Both the position numbers and the translations under genes were made by a program. The notes below the pieces were generated by a model. It worked only from the letters and a program-made list of their open reading frames with translations. It searched no databases and was not told the DNA's origin. Below are positions 10,261 to 22,075 of a DNA stretch of 64,000 nt, one piece after another (positions within the stretch are counted from its first letter, which is position 1; the number at the start of each line of letters is the position of its first letter). Source of the stretch: Hyperoodon ampullatus (lineage: Eukaryota; Chordata; Mammalia; Artiodactyla; Ziphiidae); NCBI GenBank assembly GCA_949752795.1, contig OX457061.1, positions 7,375,239 through 7,439,238 of the forward strand, given 5' to 3'.

Positions 10261-13200
10261 CTCAAGCACCCCTGTCCAGATGAGAACCGGAGGTGGGAGC
10301 CGGGGTTCGAGTCAGAGCCGGGATTGCGTTGGGTAACTCATTGCCCGGGGCCCGGATTCAGAAGACCGGACCCGGCTCGGAATCCCGAGCCCTTTCGTGG
10401 CGTATCTCTTCTGACACCAGGGCGACAGTGGGCAGGTCCTGTCCCCCTGAACCTGTTTCCTCTTCTCTCCAGTGGGAAGTCATTAAACAATTTATTGAAT
10501 GCTTACTGTGTGCCAGGTGTGGTCTCAGGCACTGGGGGTACGACAGGTCCCTGCCCTCCTGACGCTGTCTCTGGGCAGCAGGAGTGTGGCGGGGGGCGGG
10601 GGGGAGGGTTCCCTCGTTTCCTCACCATCCCCATTTAAAGAGAGGGGACAGCTGTGGAGCAGCAAGTGGGACCTCCTCTCAGGTGTGACCATTCAGCCTC
10701 ACTCCTATATCTCCTCCCACCCCTACTCCAGGGTGAACATGGCCAGAGGGTGGAGTGGCGAAAATGGAAGCAACAGAGTAAGTAAGGGACCGGGGCGGTG
10801 GGCTCAGATGGGGAGCTGAGCGTCTGTGCTCACCTCTCCCCAAGGCCACTCCATCAGTGCACCGCTGAATCTTGGGGAAAAGCCACCAGATTTGTCCCCT
10901 CTAGGTCCCACAGTACCCAAAATGGGGAGGAAGGGGCCAGAAGCCCTGGGAGGCTCCTTTGGCTGCTGTCTCAGCAGCATTGGAGAGCCCAGGCTGACCC
11001 TACTGAGAGAACATCACCTCCTGCATTGCTCCAAGTCCTCCTCACCTCCAAGTCCCTCTTCCCTCCACCAATCGGGATGTCCTCTTATCCAGAAAAAGAG
11101 GAGAAAAAGAAGTGGAAGGATCTCAAGATGATGAAAAAACTGGAGCGGCAGCGAGTGCAGGAGGAACAGGCAAAGCGACAGCAGGAGGAGGAGGCAGCTG
11201 CCCAGAGGGAGGACCGAGGTGAGCAAGCTGGGTTCTGGGTAGGGCAGAGAATGCTATAGCTGGAAGGGCCCTTAGGGGCCAGTGGGTCCAGACATTTTGT
11301 CCTGATGGAGAAAATGAGGCTCAGAAAATGGGAGGGATCCAGAAAACAGAGTCCTAACTTCCTACCTAGGTAGATTTTGATTCTGTGGAGGGTAAGCATC
11401 ATATATCATCACTTTATGCCTCTAGAACCTCATCATTGTAATGACAGTTAATTTTTTTTTTTTTTTTTTTTGCGGTATGCGGGCCTCTCACTGTTGTGGC
11501 CTCTCCCATTGCGGAGCACAGGCTCCGGACGCACAGGCTCAGCGGCCATGGCTCACGGGCCTAGTTGCTCCACGGCACGTGGGATCTTCCCGGACCGGGG
11601 CACGAACCTGTGTCGCCTGCATCAGCAGGCGGACTCTCAACCACTGCACCACCAGGGAAGCCCCCGACAGTTAATTTTTTACTTTTTTATTGATCACTGT
11701 GTGCTTTAATTCCACTTTTCATTTAATTATTTTGATTTCATAATAAGGATGTCTCTTTTTTCTCATTAAATAATACATGCTCAAAACTCCCCAAACAATA
11801 CAGAAAACGATAAAGAAAGGAGAAATCCAGCAAACATTGCAGTTAACGTTTCTCCAGCTATGTGAACACCCACTTATATACAGGTAGGGAGGTGTATAGA
11901 TACAGTTTTACAGAAGTGAGACTGCTTCATCCACGCACGTCTGGAGCTGTGTTTTCTCATCCCACGTTGTGTCCTGGATGTCCTTCCGTGTTCGTACGTT
12001 TGGATCTACCCTAACAAGTTGTATCTTTCCTCCTCGGCCAGACCCAAAGGTCTGGAGGGTCAGGGGGCCATATTGTACCCTGTAAGCCCAGTGGTTACCA
12101 GCGATGATGGTGACAGTGGGGACAGAAACTGAGCATGTCAGCTGTCTGACACCGGGAAAGCCCTTTATCTCCTGTGGCTCCCTTTGGACAACTCTGGGAG
12201 GGAAAGTGTGGTGGTCCCTCTGAAGCCAGCTGTCCTGCCTTTTGTGTGACCTTGGGTCACATCTTTGACCTCTGTGGGCTGAAGGTTCCCCACCTCTCAA
12301 TCGGGATCATGGTAGTACCTACTTTCCTAGGGTTATAGGTTAAATGTGCACATATAAAAGGCACTAAGAATAAATATTAACTCATTATCATCCCTATTTG
12401 ACACCTGGAGAACTGAGGCAGTAGGGGGCAGAGGATGTGAGTATAGGTCAGTTCTTCTAACCGCTCCCTTGCCTTGCCCAGTGGTATGCCCTTCTTACGG
12501 GAGTCCTGGAGACGTCTGAGTCCATTTTCTTCCTGGGGAGATTGAGGCCCAGAGAGGGGAGTCGGATCTATGCTGCTTAGCTCAAAATTCCTCACAGTAG
12601 GAAAATTCTCTAACTCTGGGCCCTGGGATTAGAGCAAAGGAGGGGAGGGTGGCCCTGGCCTCTCTGGCTGACCATGAACACCCCTGTCATGCCCAGGGCG
12701 GCACTACACCCTGAGCGTGGCCCTTCCGGGCTCCATCCTGGACAACGCCCAGTCGCCCGAGCTTCGCACCTACCTGGCCGGCCAGATTGCTAGAGCCTGC
12801 ACCATCTTCTGCGTGGATGAGATTGTGGTGTTTGATGAAGAGGGCCAAGATGCCAAGTGAGGGGCCATCCGGCGGGTCCCGGGGCTCAGGGAGAAGGGAG
12901 GGGCTGCCAGGATTGGCTGGGCTTCCCTTTTTTCCCTGCCTACTTGCCTGGGCTGAGAATCCTGTCTGAATGCCCCCATTGTAACCCTGGCGGGTCGAGT
13001 TGCAAAGCAGGGGCGCTGCAGAGGTCCTACTGGGGGGAGGAGCTCTTGAAGGAAACCCGGTGGGCTTGAGCCCTATCTTTCTCTCTCCAGGACTGTGGAG
13101 GGGGAATTCAGGGGAGTCGGCAAGAAGGGGCAGGCCTGCGTGCAGCTGGCCCGGATCCTGCAGTACCTGGAGTGTCCACAGTAAGGGCGTGAAGGACAGA

Positions 13201-16200
13201 CTTGCCAGAGCATGTGGGAGGGGTGGTCCCGGTGCAGGTCGGATGGGAGGTGGCCTCCCTGAGATCTGCGTCCTTTCCTAGGTACCTAAGAAAAGCATTC
13301 TTCCCCAAGCATCAGGATCTACAGTTTGCAGGTAAGGCTGGGGGGCCCTGATCCCCATTTCCCATGGATCATCCCCCAGACCCTGAGAAATCATAGTACA
13401 GTTGGGAAAGCGAGCCCAGGCAGGGCAAGGCCTGTGGCTGGTGGTAAGCAGCAGATCTGTGGCAGAGCTGGAACCTGAACCCGGGTTCCTAGCCTTACCT
13501 TCCACCCCTCCACGTGCCTCTGCACCTCCCCGAATCTTCCGTCCCTCCCCAACCACAGGGCTCCTAAATCCCTTGGACAGCCCTCACCACATGCGTCAGG
13601 ATGAGGAATCCGAGTTCCGAGAGGGCGTCGTGGTGGACCGGCCCACCCGGCCGGGCCAGGGCTCCTTTGTCAACTGTGGCATGAAGAAGGTAGGAATTGG
13701 AGAGTGGGTCGAGACACATTTCCCAGACACACCCTGGCTACGGAGGGCACATGGGTGGGGAGCCCTGGCCCCAGGCATCTCTGCCTGCCATTCCCCCATT
13801 GATGCAGATTTGGGCCAGAGAAGTGCCTAAAATGGGGCTCAACAGGTAAAGCCAGGAGCAAAATTTACTGTTTTAGAAAAATCAAATCAACAAGATAGTC
13901 CTTATACGAAAAACAAACCAAAACAAAACCCGGGAAAATCAAGTTCACAATGCCTCTGGGGCTGTTCCAGGGTGCTGCCAAGCCGGGGATCGGAGCATTC
14001 ATTTGCTGCCTCTTAATCCTAAGTCTCCTAGAGAAGGAGGCAGAAACATTTAAACAGATGAGGTTCCCCTCCCCTTAAAAAGAACAGATCTGAAATAACT
14101 GGCTAAAAACAGAACAGGATGACCCAGACCCAGATGAAGGGAGAAATGAATGTGAAGCCCTCAAAAGAGAAAGTGTCCCATCCTGAATTCAAAACTGGGA
14201 CAAGGGAATTCCCTCATAGTCCAGTGATTGGGACTCCACGCTTTCACTGCCGAGGGCGTGGGTTCAATCCCTGGTCAGGGAACTGAGATTCCACAAGCCA
14301 TGCAGTGAGGGGGGTGGTGCTAAAATTGGGACAAAACACAAACATCAAGTGTCCTTCCTCACAGGCTCCCATGTAGTCAGCATTTACTTCATGCCAGGCC
14401 CTGTGCAGTGTAACAATAGCTATTATTTATGGAACATCTTCTGTTTGACAGATTAGGACACTAAGGCTCAGAGGGGTTAAGTGACCACTCAAACTGCTAT
14501 AGCTAGTAAGTGGCATAGCCACCAAAATGTAGGAAACTGGGATTTCATCTACTCATGAAATACTTCCTACTCTGTGCCAGGCCTGGACCAGTGTCTTGCA
14601 GTAGTCGTTTCACAAGAATGTCTTGGACTTCCCTGGTGGCACAGTGGTTAAGAATCCACATGCCAATGTAGGGGACATGGGTTCGAGCCCTGCTCCGGGA
14701 AGATCCTACGTGCCGCGGAGCAACTAAGCCCGTGCGCCACAACTACTGAGCCTGAGCTCTAGACCCCCAAGAACCACAACTACTGAGCCTGAGCACCACA
14801 ACTACTGAAGCCCGCGTGCCTAGAACCCATGCTCCGCAACCAGAGAAGCCACCGCAATGAGAAGCCTATGCACCGCAACAAAGAGTAGCCCCGGCTCGCT
14901 GCAACTAGAGAAAGCCCGTGCGCAGCCAACGAAGACCCAACGCGGCCAAAATTAATTAATTAATAATAAAAAAAAGAATGGTCTCTGTGAGCAGGTCTGG
15001 CCCAGGTGCCGGGGAGCGGGGCTCGAAGGGTGACCTGGACCCCTGAGGTGCCCCCGTGTCTGGGAGAGCAGTGACCCCCGCTCTCCTGCGGGGAACAGCA
15101 CCAGTTTCTTCTGGCTTCTTCCCAGGAGGTGAAGATCGACAAGCACTTGGAGCCTGGACTCCGGGTGACAGTGCGGCTGAACCAGCAGCAGCTCCCAGGT
15201 ACCCTAAAGCGTCCCCAGCCTGGCCATCCTGCGGGCTCGGAGCCACTTCCTTGTCCCCTCGCTCCGTCTTCACAGCCTGTCTGCTTCCCCTCCAGAAAGC
15301 AAGACCTACCGTGGAAAAGTCGTGTCGTCACAGGACCCTCGCACCAAAGCTGGTCTCTACTGGGGCTACACGGTCCGCCTGGCCTCCTGCCTCAGTAAGG
15401 ACAGAGCTTCCTCCTGTGAATATCCGTCCTGTCTCTCTGGGAGGCCACAGAGAGCCTTGCTTGACCCAAAAGTCAGACCGGGGTCCTAACCCTACTCACT
15501 TGCCGTGTGACTTGGGCAAGTGCCTTTCCTTCTCTGGGCCTTGGTCTCCTTGAGTGCACTGCCTGGAATGCTTTTAAGGACTTCTGAGGAAAAGCATCTT
15601 TAATAATGTCTGCCATGGGGTTGGGAATGGGGGCAAAAGGGCCAGATAAGTCAGAGGTCCACTACTTGCTTTTGGAGCGCCTTCCTCCCCACCCTCTGCT
15701 TTGTCTCCCCAAGCTGGTACAGGCACAGTCTCTGCCTATTCCATCACTGACTTCCCAACACGAGTGAGGGGCCTGGCTGTGGCTCTCTTACCTAAACCAC
15801 GCCCCCCAACACGCACGCGCAGCCAAGTGGCAGTGGCTTGTGGGGAACAGAGTCCCCAGTGAGCTGGCCTCCCCGCCAGGTGCTGTGTTTGCTGAGGCCC
15901 CCTTCCAGGACGGCTATGACCTGACCATTGGGACATCAGAGCGAGGCTCAGACGTGGCCTCCGCCCAGCTTCCCAACTTCAGGTGGGTCCAGCCAGGGGA
16001 GGAGGAACGGAGCAGGGGACAGGACTGGTGGGGGCAGAGCTGTACGGACCGGTCCCCTGCGCATATGGGGGGCTGAGAGCCCTGGGGGCTGCACTCAGTG
16101 GGCCTTGATGGGCAGTCAGTGACCCCCCTCCTGTGGGCGCCAGGCACGCTCTCGTGGTGTTTGGGGGCCTCCAAGGGCTGGAAGCTGGAGTGGATGCTGA

Positions 16201-17293
16201 CCCCAACCTGGAGGTGGCTGAGCCCAGTGTCCTCTTCGATCGGTACGTCAACACCTGCCCCAACCAGGGCAGCCGCACCATCCGCACCGAGGTGAGCCCG
16301 CCCGCCTCCCCGACCTCCAGGCCCAGCCTGCTCACCACCAGCAGGGGCCGGAGCCTCGGGGTCCGTCCAAAGGGGGGCATTGCAACCCTCTCCCTGTCCC
16401 CCACTCTGCCCAGGGCTGCCCTGAGCCAGCCTCCTCTAGGCCTCCTCGCCCCCTTTGGCCTCTCACCACAGCAGAACTGCAGCAGGGACAAGTTGAGAGT
16501 GAGCTGGGAGTTGGGAATCCTGGGTGCTGGTGCCCATCCAGCTCCTCCAGGAGCACCTGGCTGACCCAGGAGACCCCACCCATCCCTGCTCTAGGCCTGT
16601 TCCCTTAGCTATACAAGCCGTGTTCCACTTCCCTGTGTCTGACCCTGGTGGGCAGGGCAGCCCTCCTCTCTGGCACCTCCGTCCCACGGGGGACAGGATG
16701 CGACCAGCTCTGAGAGCTTTCCACCTGGGCAGCCACTTCTGAGGGCAGCACAGAACGCTGTACCTGTGGGCACTTCCTGGGGGAAGGTGCCACTGCTTCC
16801 ACTGGTCTCAAAGGGTGGTGACCAAACAGGTGGACAGCCTCAGTCTACCTGTCCCTGAGAGCCCTACCAGGGCCAGGTGTCGCACGCTTGCCAGCCACAG
16901 CCTCCCAGCAGGAATCCCTGCTCCCACCCTTCTGACACCTGCACAGAGGACCCTCCTGCCCGTAACCTCCCCCTCCCCCTCCCCGACTCTGGGAGGCAGC
17001 TATTACTATCATCCCCATTTTACAGAGGAGGATACTGAGAAGCTGAGAGGTGAGGCCCTTTCCTGGCCAGTGACAGATCTGCAGGATGAAGCTGGGCCTG
17101 TGCTTCACAACCCCCCCTACCCCAGGCCCTGCTGAGGGCAGCATACCCCAAGGGGCTGGGTCCTGGGCAGTGGGGCACCCGCTAGCCTCCCAGGCCCCAG
17201 CCTGTTGCTGCGCTTCTCTTCCAGGAAGCCATCCTCATCTCCCTGGCTGCCCTGCAGCCTGGCCTCACCCACGCGGGTGCCCGGCCCAGCTGA
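10070..17293 (+). CDS. SPOUT1: SPOUT1 (C9orf114/CENP-32), SPOUT-domain RNA methyltransferase
   Basis: A SPOUT-fold methyltransferase, reported to act on RNA and to associate with the kinetochore and centrosome. Twelve exons: 10070-10105, 10732-10777, 11093-11218, 12697-12856, 13091-13180, 13282-13331, 13559-13689, 15126-15198, 15296-15394, 15880-15982, 16144-16291 and 17225-17293. They sum to 1131 nt, 376 aa plus TGA, the human length. Residues 1-70 are a Lys/Glu/Arg-rich helix (EEKKKWKDL, KKLERQR) that is probably nuclear-targeting. The SPOUT domain follows from TLSVALPGSILDNAQ through CVDEIVVFDEE to SLAALQPG. An OB-like insert around EVKIDKHLEPGLRVTVRLN is expected from the family. The start ATG is the first in the CpG island. 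No defects are seen. Its 3' end faces ENDOG. Confidence 0.96.
10106..10731 (+). other. SPOUT1 intron 1
   Basis: The first 150 bp are still CpG-rich. A piece of an ancient mammalian repeat ('attgaatgcttactgtgtgc') lies near 10494-10560. Nothing else is seen. Confidence 0.6.
10778..11092 (+). other. SPOUT1 intron 2, nothing seen
   Basis: Donor gtaagt and acceptor atccag. I recognise no repeat or other feature. Confidence 0.6.
11219..12696 (+). other. SPOUT1 intron 3 with one CHR-2 SINE
   Basis: Besides the SINE at 11458-11665, a diverged old repeat (about 11740-12000, 'aatacatgctcaaaac') and MIR-like sequence near 12390-12600 can be made out. No gene is seen. Confidence 0.6.
11458..11665 (-). 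mobile_element. CHR-2 SINE, antisense
   Basis: Poly-T followed by 'gcggtatgcgggcctctcac' and ending 'ccaccagggaagccc'. Target-site duplication gacagttaattttt at about 11443-11457 and 11666-11680. Confidence 0.92.
14204..14321 (+). mobile_element. Short tRNA-derived SINE, sense
   Basis: Starts 'gggaattccctcatagtcca'. The imperfect duplication aaa(a)(c/t)tgggacaa is at 14191-14203 and 14322-14334. Confidence 0.85.
14624..14972 (+). mobile_element. Long CHR-type SINE, sense
   Basis: Runs from 'ggacttccctggtggcacag' to 'cgcggccaaaattaatt'. The imperfect duplication around 'aagaatg(g)tct' is at about 14614-14623 and 14974-14984. Confidence 0.88.
15395..15879 (+). other. SPOUT1 intron 9, nothing specific
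   Basis: A MIR-like 'tgtgacttgggcaagtgcct' occurs near 15506. Nothing else is recognised. Confidence 0.55.
16292..17224 (+). other. SPOUT1 intron 11
   Basis: GC-rich, with no gene. A MIR core ('ccattttacagaggaggata') lies near 17014. Confidence 0.6.
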
Positions 17294-17399
17294 AGGTTGT
17301 GTCGGGCCCAAGATGGCACAGAAGCAGTGGTGAAGCCAGAGGTTCCCACGGGTCACCTGGGACAGACACACCTAAGACGTGTCTCTAAAAACAAACACC

Positions 17400-17405
17400 T
17401 TTAAT
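17400..17405 (-). terminator. ENDOG poly(A) signal ATTAAA
   Basis: TTTAAT on the plus strand reads ATTAAA in the ENDOG direction, 44 bp after its TAA stop. The cleavage site would fall near 17380, only about 90 bp from the SPOUT1 stop codon. Confidence 0.65.
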
Positions 17406-17448
17406 TCGACCCAGTCCCCCCGACCCCCCAGTCTGGCTGGGGCTGCCC

Positions 17449-20400
17449 TTACGTGCTGCCTGCAGTGATGGCCTTAAGGCTGCCTGTCCGTGCCAGGATA
17501 TTTGGCACAAACAGCAGCCCCGAGGCCCGCTCGATGCTCTCGATGGGCACCAGGAAGCGCTCCAGCGGGACTGCCTCATCCACAGGCGCGTTGGGCAGCA
17601 CATAGGAGCGGAGTTCGATCTGCCCGCCTGCTGCCTCCAGGATCAGCACTTTGAAGAAGTGGGTGGGCACCGCCACGTGGTTCTTGCCAATTACCTGGTA
17701 CTTCACATAGGACTTCCCATCAGCCTCCGTCCTGTGGGCAGACCCAGGCACACATGGCCTTTTAGGGCTCCTGGGGGGCTTGGTCAGACCCAAGGCCACC
17801 GCCTCCAGGAAGCCTTCCCTGACCCGACCTCCAGCTTGTGTCAACCTGCAGGACCACCCCTCAGCATGAGGCTTCTTTGCCCTGCTTGGCTCCCCCAGGA
17901 GGCTGGGAGCTCCCTGCAGGGTAGAGACTCACTCCTCCCCTGTTTTCTTCATGTCCAACACTGGGTCAGGCAGAGTGGGTGGTGGCAATAAACGCTGCAG
18001 AAAGAATCAGGCCTTCATTCACATTCATCCGTGTGGACCCTTGATTACTGTCTGTCTCTCCCTGTGGAGGGTGGGCACCAAATGGGCAGGGCTGTGGCAG
18101 AGGAATTCCCAGCACCAGCACAGGGCCTAGGGCAGAGCAGGTGCCCCGAGCACTGGATGGATGACTTCAGGCTAAGCCTCCACAGCGTCCACTCCATTTC
18201 AGCAGGCCAGAGGAGGCACTTGCTAATTAAAGTACATCAGTGTCCCAGCCAGCGCCTCAGCAGGCCCGTGCTGAGCCCTTACTACGGTGACATCCACCAT
18301 CCCGCTTTGTCCCTTAAACAACCACGTGGTAGCTAATGGGTATTATCCCCATTTTACAGGAGAGGATGTTGAGTTCATTTGCCCACGGCACCCAGAAACG
18401 AGGTGACGGGGCCTGGATTCCATCCCAGGCAGAGCCAGCTGTTTGGCCACAACCTCTAGCCTCACTCATCCCAGTCCTCAGCAGGCTAGAAAAATCACCA
18501 AGCAAGCTCAGAAGAGCTCAGTCCCTTCTACCTGGGAGGCCGGGCTGCAGAGGGACAAGAGTAAAGGCTCAGGGTCAGGGAGATGGAGTTCAAACCTGGC
18601 TCCAGGGGGAGCATAGGGGAAGGCTGCTCCAAGCAGGGGAGACCGAAGACGAGAGCCTAGTGCAAGGGTTTCTACCCGCGCAGAACACAGAGTCAGGTGG
18701 ACGTGAAAAGAGATGACACAGGAGAGAGGAACAGGGCAGACTCGGCCTGGTGCCCACGGGCAGAGGAGATGTCTAGGTGGGTACCCCAAAGGTCTCTGTG
18801 GAGTAGAACTGGGGGGCCCGAGACAGGGAACGGACAGACTCGCCAAGAAACCAGATGAGTGGGGACCTGGCGGTGTGGACACAGAGCCTGGGGGGAGGCT
18901 GGATGGGATAACTGGGAGGTGCTGGTGTCCCCAGGCCCCCCAGCTCTAGCCTTACCTGGGCAGGAAGAGGGGCCCCGTGCAGACATAGACATTTTGGTAG
19001 GTGCGGGTCAGGTTGCGGCTGTACTTTTCCAGGTTGTTCCAGGCATTCTGGTTGAGGTGGGGCACCTGCCAGGAGAAGTGGGCTTCAGTGAGACTGGCTG
19101 GGACACTTGCAGTCAGAGGGCTGCCCCAGGCCCTGAGGGGCTGGCACTGGCATGGAGCCAGAAGGTTCCAGCGGGGGTTGGGGGGATGGGAACAAGCAGG
19201 CGGAGGAAACAGGTTCATGGAAGGAGAGTCACTTAGCCTACATAGTCACAAGGGTGGGGCCCGGACAGAGCTCAAGGAGGTGCTACTTTCGTCCAGCTAG
19301 AGTGGGAGAACTAGCATCCCAGGTCTCAAAGCTGTTTCTCAGCTCCAAAGAGCCATACGAAGGAAAGGAGCAAATCTCCCAGAGAGAAACAGGCCTGCCC
19401 CCTGCCCTCAGGGGCTCATGGGAAGACCAGCTCTCCCAACCATCTCTCCTTTCCTTTTCCTAGTCTGAACCGCATGCAGAGCTCAGCAGGGAAGGTCAGG
19501 AATCTGCTCCTGACTCCACCACTTGAGCTCTCCAGTCCTCAGCACAGCGTCTAGTCAAATGGGTAGGGGACTGTGCTCCTGGGTGAGCACAATCAGGTCA
19601 GAGAGGCTGTGACCTCACAAGCCTCACTCAGAGCCTCACATCCGTCTCCACGTGGGTGTCAGGCCCTGGTGGGAACGGGGCTAGAGGTAGGGCGGCTAGT
19701 CCAGGCGCACAGAGACTGCTACTAACAGCCACTGCGTGCAGCTATCCTTCCTTTTACCCCTGGAAGGAAGGCAGGGTAGGACAATGGCTGAAAGCTCAGG
19801 GTCCTCTAGGCAGACTGCCTGGGTCTCCTCCCACTGTGACACTGTGCCAGTCACTTTGTCTCTCCGAGAATCACTTCCCTCATTATAGCTGGTATTTACT
19901 GAATGCTTGCCGTGGGCCAGAAAGTGTGCTCAGTACTTTTACGTGCATGGTGTCCTCAGTTCCTCAGCGCCTCTGCACGAGGTAGGTGGATAACAGTTTT
20001 ATCGCCATTTTACAGACAAGGAAACTGAAGATCAGGGAGGCGCCCGGGGGCCCTCGGTTAAGATCAGAGTGCAGAGTGGGTGCTCAGCGCCCCACCGCTC
20101 CGTCCCTTCCGCCTGCGGCGCGCGGTGTGTTTAGCCAGGCGCCTGGCGTAGAGCGCGCACTCGGCAGCTTTCCCATCTGCAGAGGAGCAAATCGAGGCTC
20201 AGAGGCGAGCGGTGGCCTCGCCTTCCGCCGCCGGGGCAGGGGGCGCAGGCGATACCTGGGGCGCGATGTTGCTCAGGTAGAAGGTGTCGTCCATGGCCTT
20301 CTGGCTCCAGCGGTGGTTGGCGGCGGCGGCGAGATGTCCGCGGTCGAAGCCGCTGCCCCCGTAGTCGGCGTTGGTGGCGCGGTGATACGCATGCACCGAG

Positions 20401-20768
20401 TCGTCCTCGTGGAAGTCGCAGGCGCGGCGGTCGCCGTCGCCGCGGAGACTCTCAGGCCGCAGCTGCTCGACCACCCAGAGCGCGCCGCGGGTGCGCGGGT
20501 CGTAACACAGCATGTACGACTCGCGGCTCTTGAGCTGCGCCACCCCGGGCAGCCCGTACTTCGCCAACTCGCCGGGGCTGCCGACCGTCGGAGCCCCGGG
20601 CACGGCGGGAAGCCCAGCCGCCGCCGCCACAGGCAGCACGGGCAGCCGGCTCAGCAGCCCCGGCACCGCCCGTGCGTCCGCCCGCCGCCGCCGCCAGCCC
20701 TCGGCGGCTGCACCCAGCCCTGCGCCCAGCGCCAGGGTCAAGCCGCCCCGAAGCAACTGCTTGGCCAT
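17449..20768 (-). CDS. ENDOG: ENDOG, mitochondrial endonuclease G
   Basis: A DNA/RNA non-specific beta-beta-alpha-metal nuclease of the mitochondrial intermembrane space, with roles in mtDNA turnover and caspase-independent DNA fragmentation. Three exons in gene order: 20768-20256 (171 codons), 19065-18956 and 17731-17449 (TAA). They total 301 aa against 297 in human. The start is the second in-frame ATG of the open frame (20768-20766, MAKQLLRGG), because it aligns with known N-termini; an upstream in-frame ATG at 20831 would add 21 residues. Residues 1-50 are Arg/Ala/Leu-rich and lack acidic clusters, fitting a mitochondrial presequence. The catalytic motif DRGHLAAAANH has its histidine at residue 145 (codon 20336-20334). 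The C-terminus GSLKAITAGST differs from human at the last residue. TBC1D13 lies upstream in the same orientation. Confidence 0.96.
17732..18955 (-). other. ENDOG intron 2
   Basis: An L2-like 3' end (about 17880-18010, containing AATAAA at 17987-17992 on the plus strand) and a MIR core ('ccattttacaggagaggatg') near 18349. No gene is seen. Confidence 0.6.
19066..20255 (-). other. ENDOG intron 1
   Basis: Mostly unique sequence. MIR-like sequence runs from about 19865 to 20060 ('cattttacagacaaggaaac'). The CpG island begins near its upstream end. Confidence 0.6.
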
Positions 20769-20960
20769 GGATTGTGGCCGGAGCGCGGATGGAGAGCGGT
20801 CCGCGGAGAGGAAAGAAAGCCTCGACCTCACGCCTCCGAACCGGGAGGCTCTGAAAGGGGCCGCACAGGCCTGCGGGGCCCACCGCGAGGATAGCGCCGA
20901 GTGGGGGCGTGAGACAGCGGAACGCGAGTCCCTTCCACTCCCGAACGCTCCAAGGTATTA
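20080..20960 (-). promoter_or_regulatory. ENDOG CpG island and promoter
   Basis: Very GC- and CpG-rich across exon 1 and roughly 200 bp upstream of the ATG at 20768. No TATA box is seen. Most of the island is coding. Confidence 0.7.
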
Positions 20961-21183
20961 CTGTTATACTCTAAAGGCCAACAGTAGGCGTCAGGACCGG
21001 CCCAACTGGACCTCCCGGCGCCCTTCCTTTGCCCTTGTAAGATTGGGCGCTGAGTGGGCGTGGCATCGCTGCCGCGGTTTGTAATTGGCTGCCCTCAGAA
21101 CCGGCTCCGCCCCGTCAGGTCGCCTTGGTCTCCACCGAGGGATCCTCCCGCTCCGCCAACTAAGATCTCGCAAGCCCCGCAGC

Positions 21184-21185
<2 letters not shown>

Positions 21186-21214
<29 letters not shown>
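21186..21214. repeat. (CA)n microsatellite
   Basis: A pure CA dinucleotide run of about 14 units, upstream of ENDOG. Confidence 0.95.
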
Positions 21215-21216
<2 letters not shown>

Positions 21217-21612
21217 GCCTTAAAAAGGTTCATACCTTCTAAATCACTTAGAGGGCTGAGCTGGGGAAATAAATCAGGAATGCAAGGATTCCCCACCGTA
21301 TTACTTATAATAGAGGCCGGGGAATAAGAAATATATTCGGAAATAGGCAATGGTTCCGGACATTTTTAGCACATTAGATAGAATAGTATCTAGACCATAA
21401 AAATATTTTAAAATCATACAGCAACTTGCTCAACCACCTATCGTGAAGGGAAAGACAATACACAAAACTCTGTATCAAGAAAATGACAATTATATAATAG
21501 TAATTACATCAATGAAGAAAAGACCAACATGTTATCGGTGATTTTCTCCAGATTGTGGGCTGTGAACAACTTGTTGAATTCCAAAATTTTCTCAATCTAA
21601 AAAATAACTTGC

Positions 21613-21825
21613 GGCTTCCCTGGTGGCGCAGTGGTTGAGAATCTGCCTGCAAATGCAGGGGATGCAGGTTCGAGCCCTGGTCCGGGAAGATCCCACATGC
21701 CGCGGAGCAGCTGGGCCCGTGAGCCATGGCCGCTGAGCCTGTGCGTCCGGAGCCTGTGCTCCGCAACGGGAGAGGCCACAGCAGTGAGAGGCCCGCGTAC
21801 CGCAAAAAAAACAAAACAAAAAAAA
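21613..21825 (+). mobile_element. CHR-2 SINE, sense
   Basis: 'ggcttccctggtggcgcagt' to 'gcccgcgtaccgcaaaa', then an A-rich tail. A short flanking repeat around 'aacttgc' is seen on both sides. Confidence 0.9.
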
Positions 21826-22069
21826 ACTTGCTATGAAATCATAATGTAGTAATACCTTCTGCCCCAGTGCACACTCTCTCCTCCCTACAACTGCAAATTG
21901 CAGTTGTTAAAGAAGAGTTGAATAGGCTCTTCCAACAATTTCCTAACCTTTTCCTCTGACCATTCTAAGAGCTTCCTGACTCCATCTTTGCTCAAACGTT
22001 TTTCCTGCTCAGAAGACTTGAAGGTTTCAGCCCCTCACAGAACCAATGCCCACTGCAAAGAACACATGA

Positions 22070-22075
22070 TTTATT
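22070..22075 (-). terminator. Candidate TBC1D13 poly(A) signal
   Basis: TTTATT on the plus strand reads AATAAA in the gene's direction. Confidence 0.5.

Larger units (their letters stand above)
13690..15125 (+). other. SPOUT1 intron 7 with two SINEs
   Basis: It holds the sense SINEs at 14204-14321 and 14624-14972 and a MIR-like stretch ('gacactaaggctcagagggg') near 14457-14520. The rest is unrecognised. Confidence 0.65.
20961..22049. other. ENDOG-TBC1D13 spacer
   Basis: No gene. It contains a (CA)n run (21186-21214), a CHR-2 SINE (21613-21825) and AT-rich unrecognised sequence. Confidence 0.65.

Noticed and set aside
10499..10819. SPOUT1 exon 2 as part of a longer continuous frame
   Set aside because: The reading frame matching SPOUT1 is bounded by AG at 10730-10731 and GT at 10778-10779; the longer open frame is intronic chance.
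14624..14700. tRNA gene
   Set aside because: The tRNA-like A/B boxes belong to the head of a CHR SINE; the same head occurs in more than 20 other places.
17987..17992. AATAAA as the SPOUT1 poly(A) signal
   Set aside because: It sits in an L2-like 3' end nearly 700 bp past the stop and inside ENDOG intron 2. It is possible but unsupported, so it is only raised as a finding.
20829..20831. Upstream in-frame ATG as the ENDOG start
   Set aside because: It would add 21 residues not seen in known ENDOG proteins. The ATG at 20768 aligns with the family N-terminus.
19986..20894. 302-codon open frame on the plus strand
   Set aside because: It is the antisense shadow of ENDOG exon 1 in a GC-rich island, where stops are rare. 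The minus strand encodes a clear nuclease.
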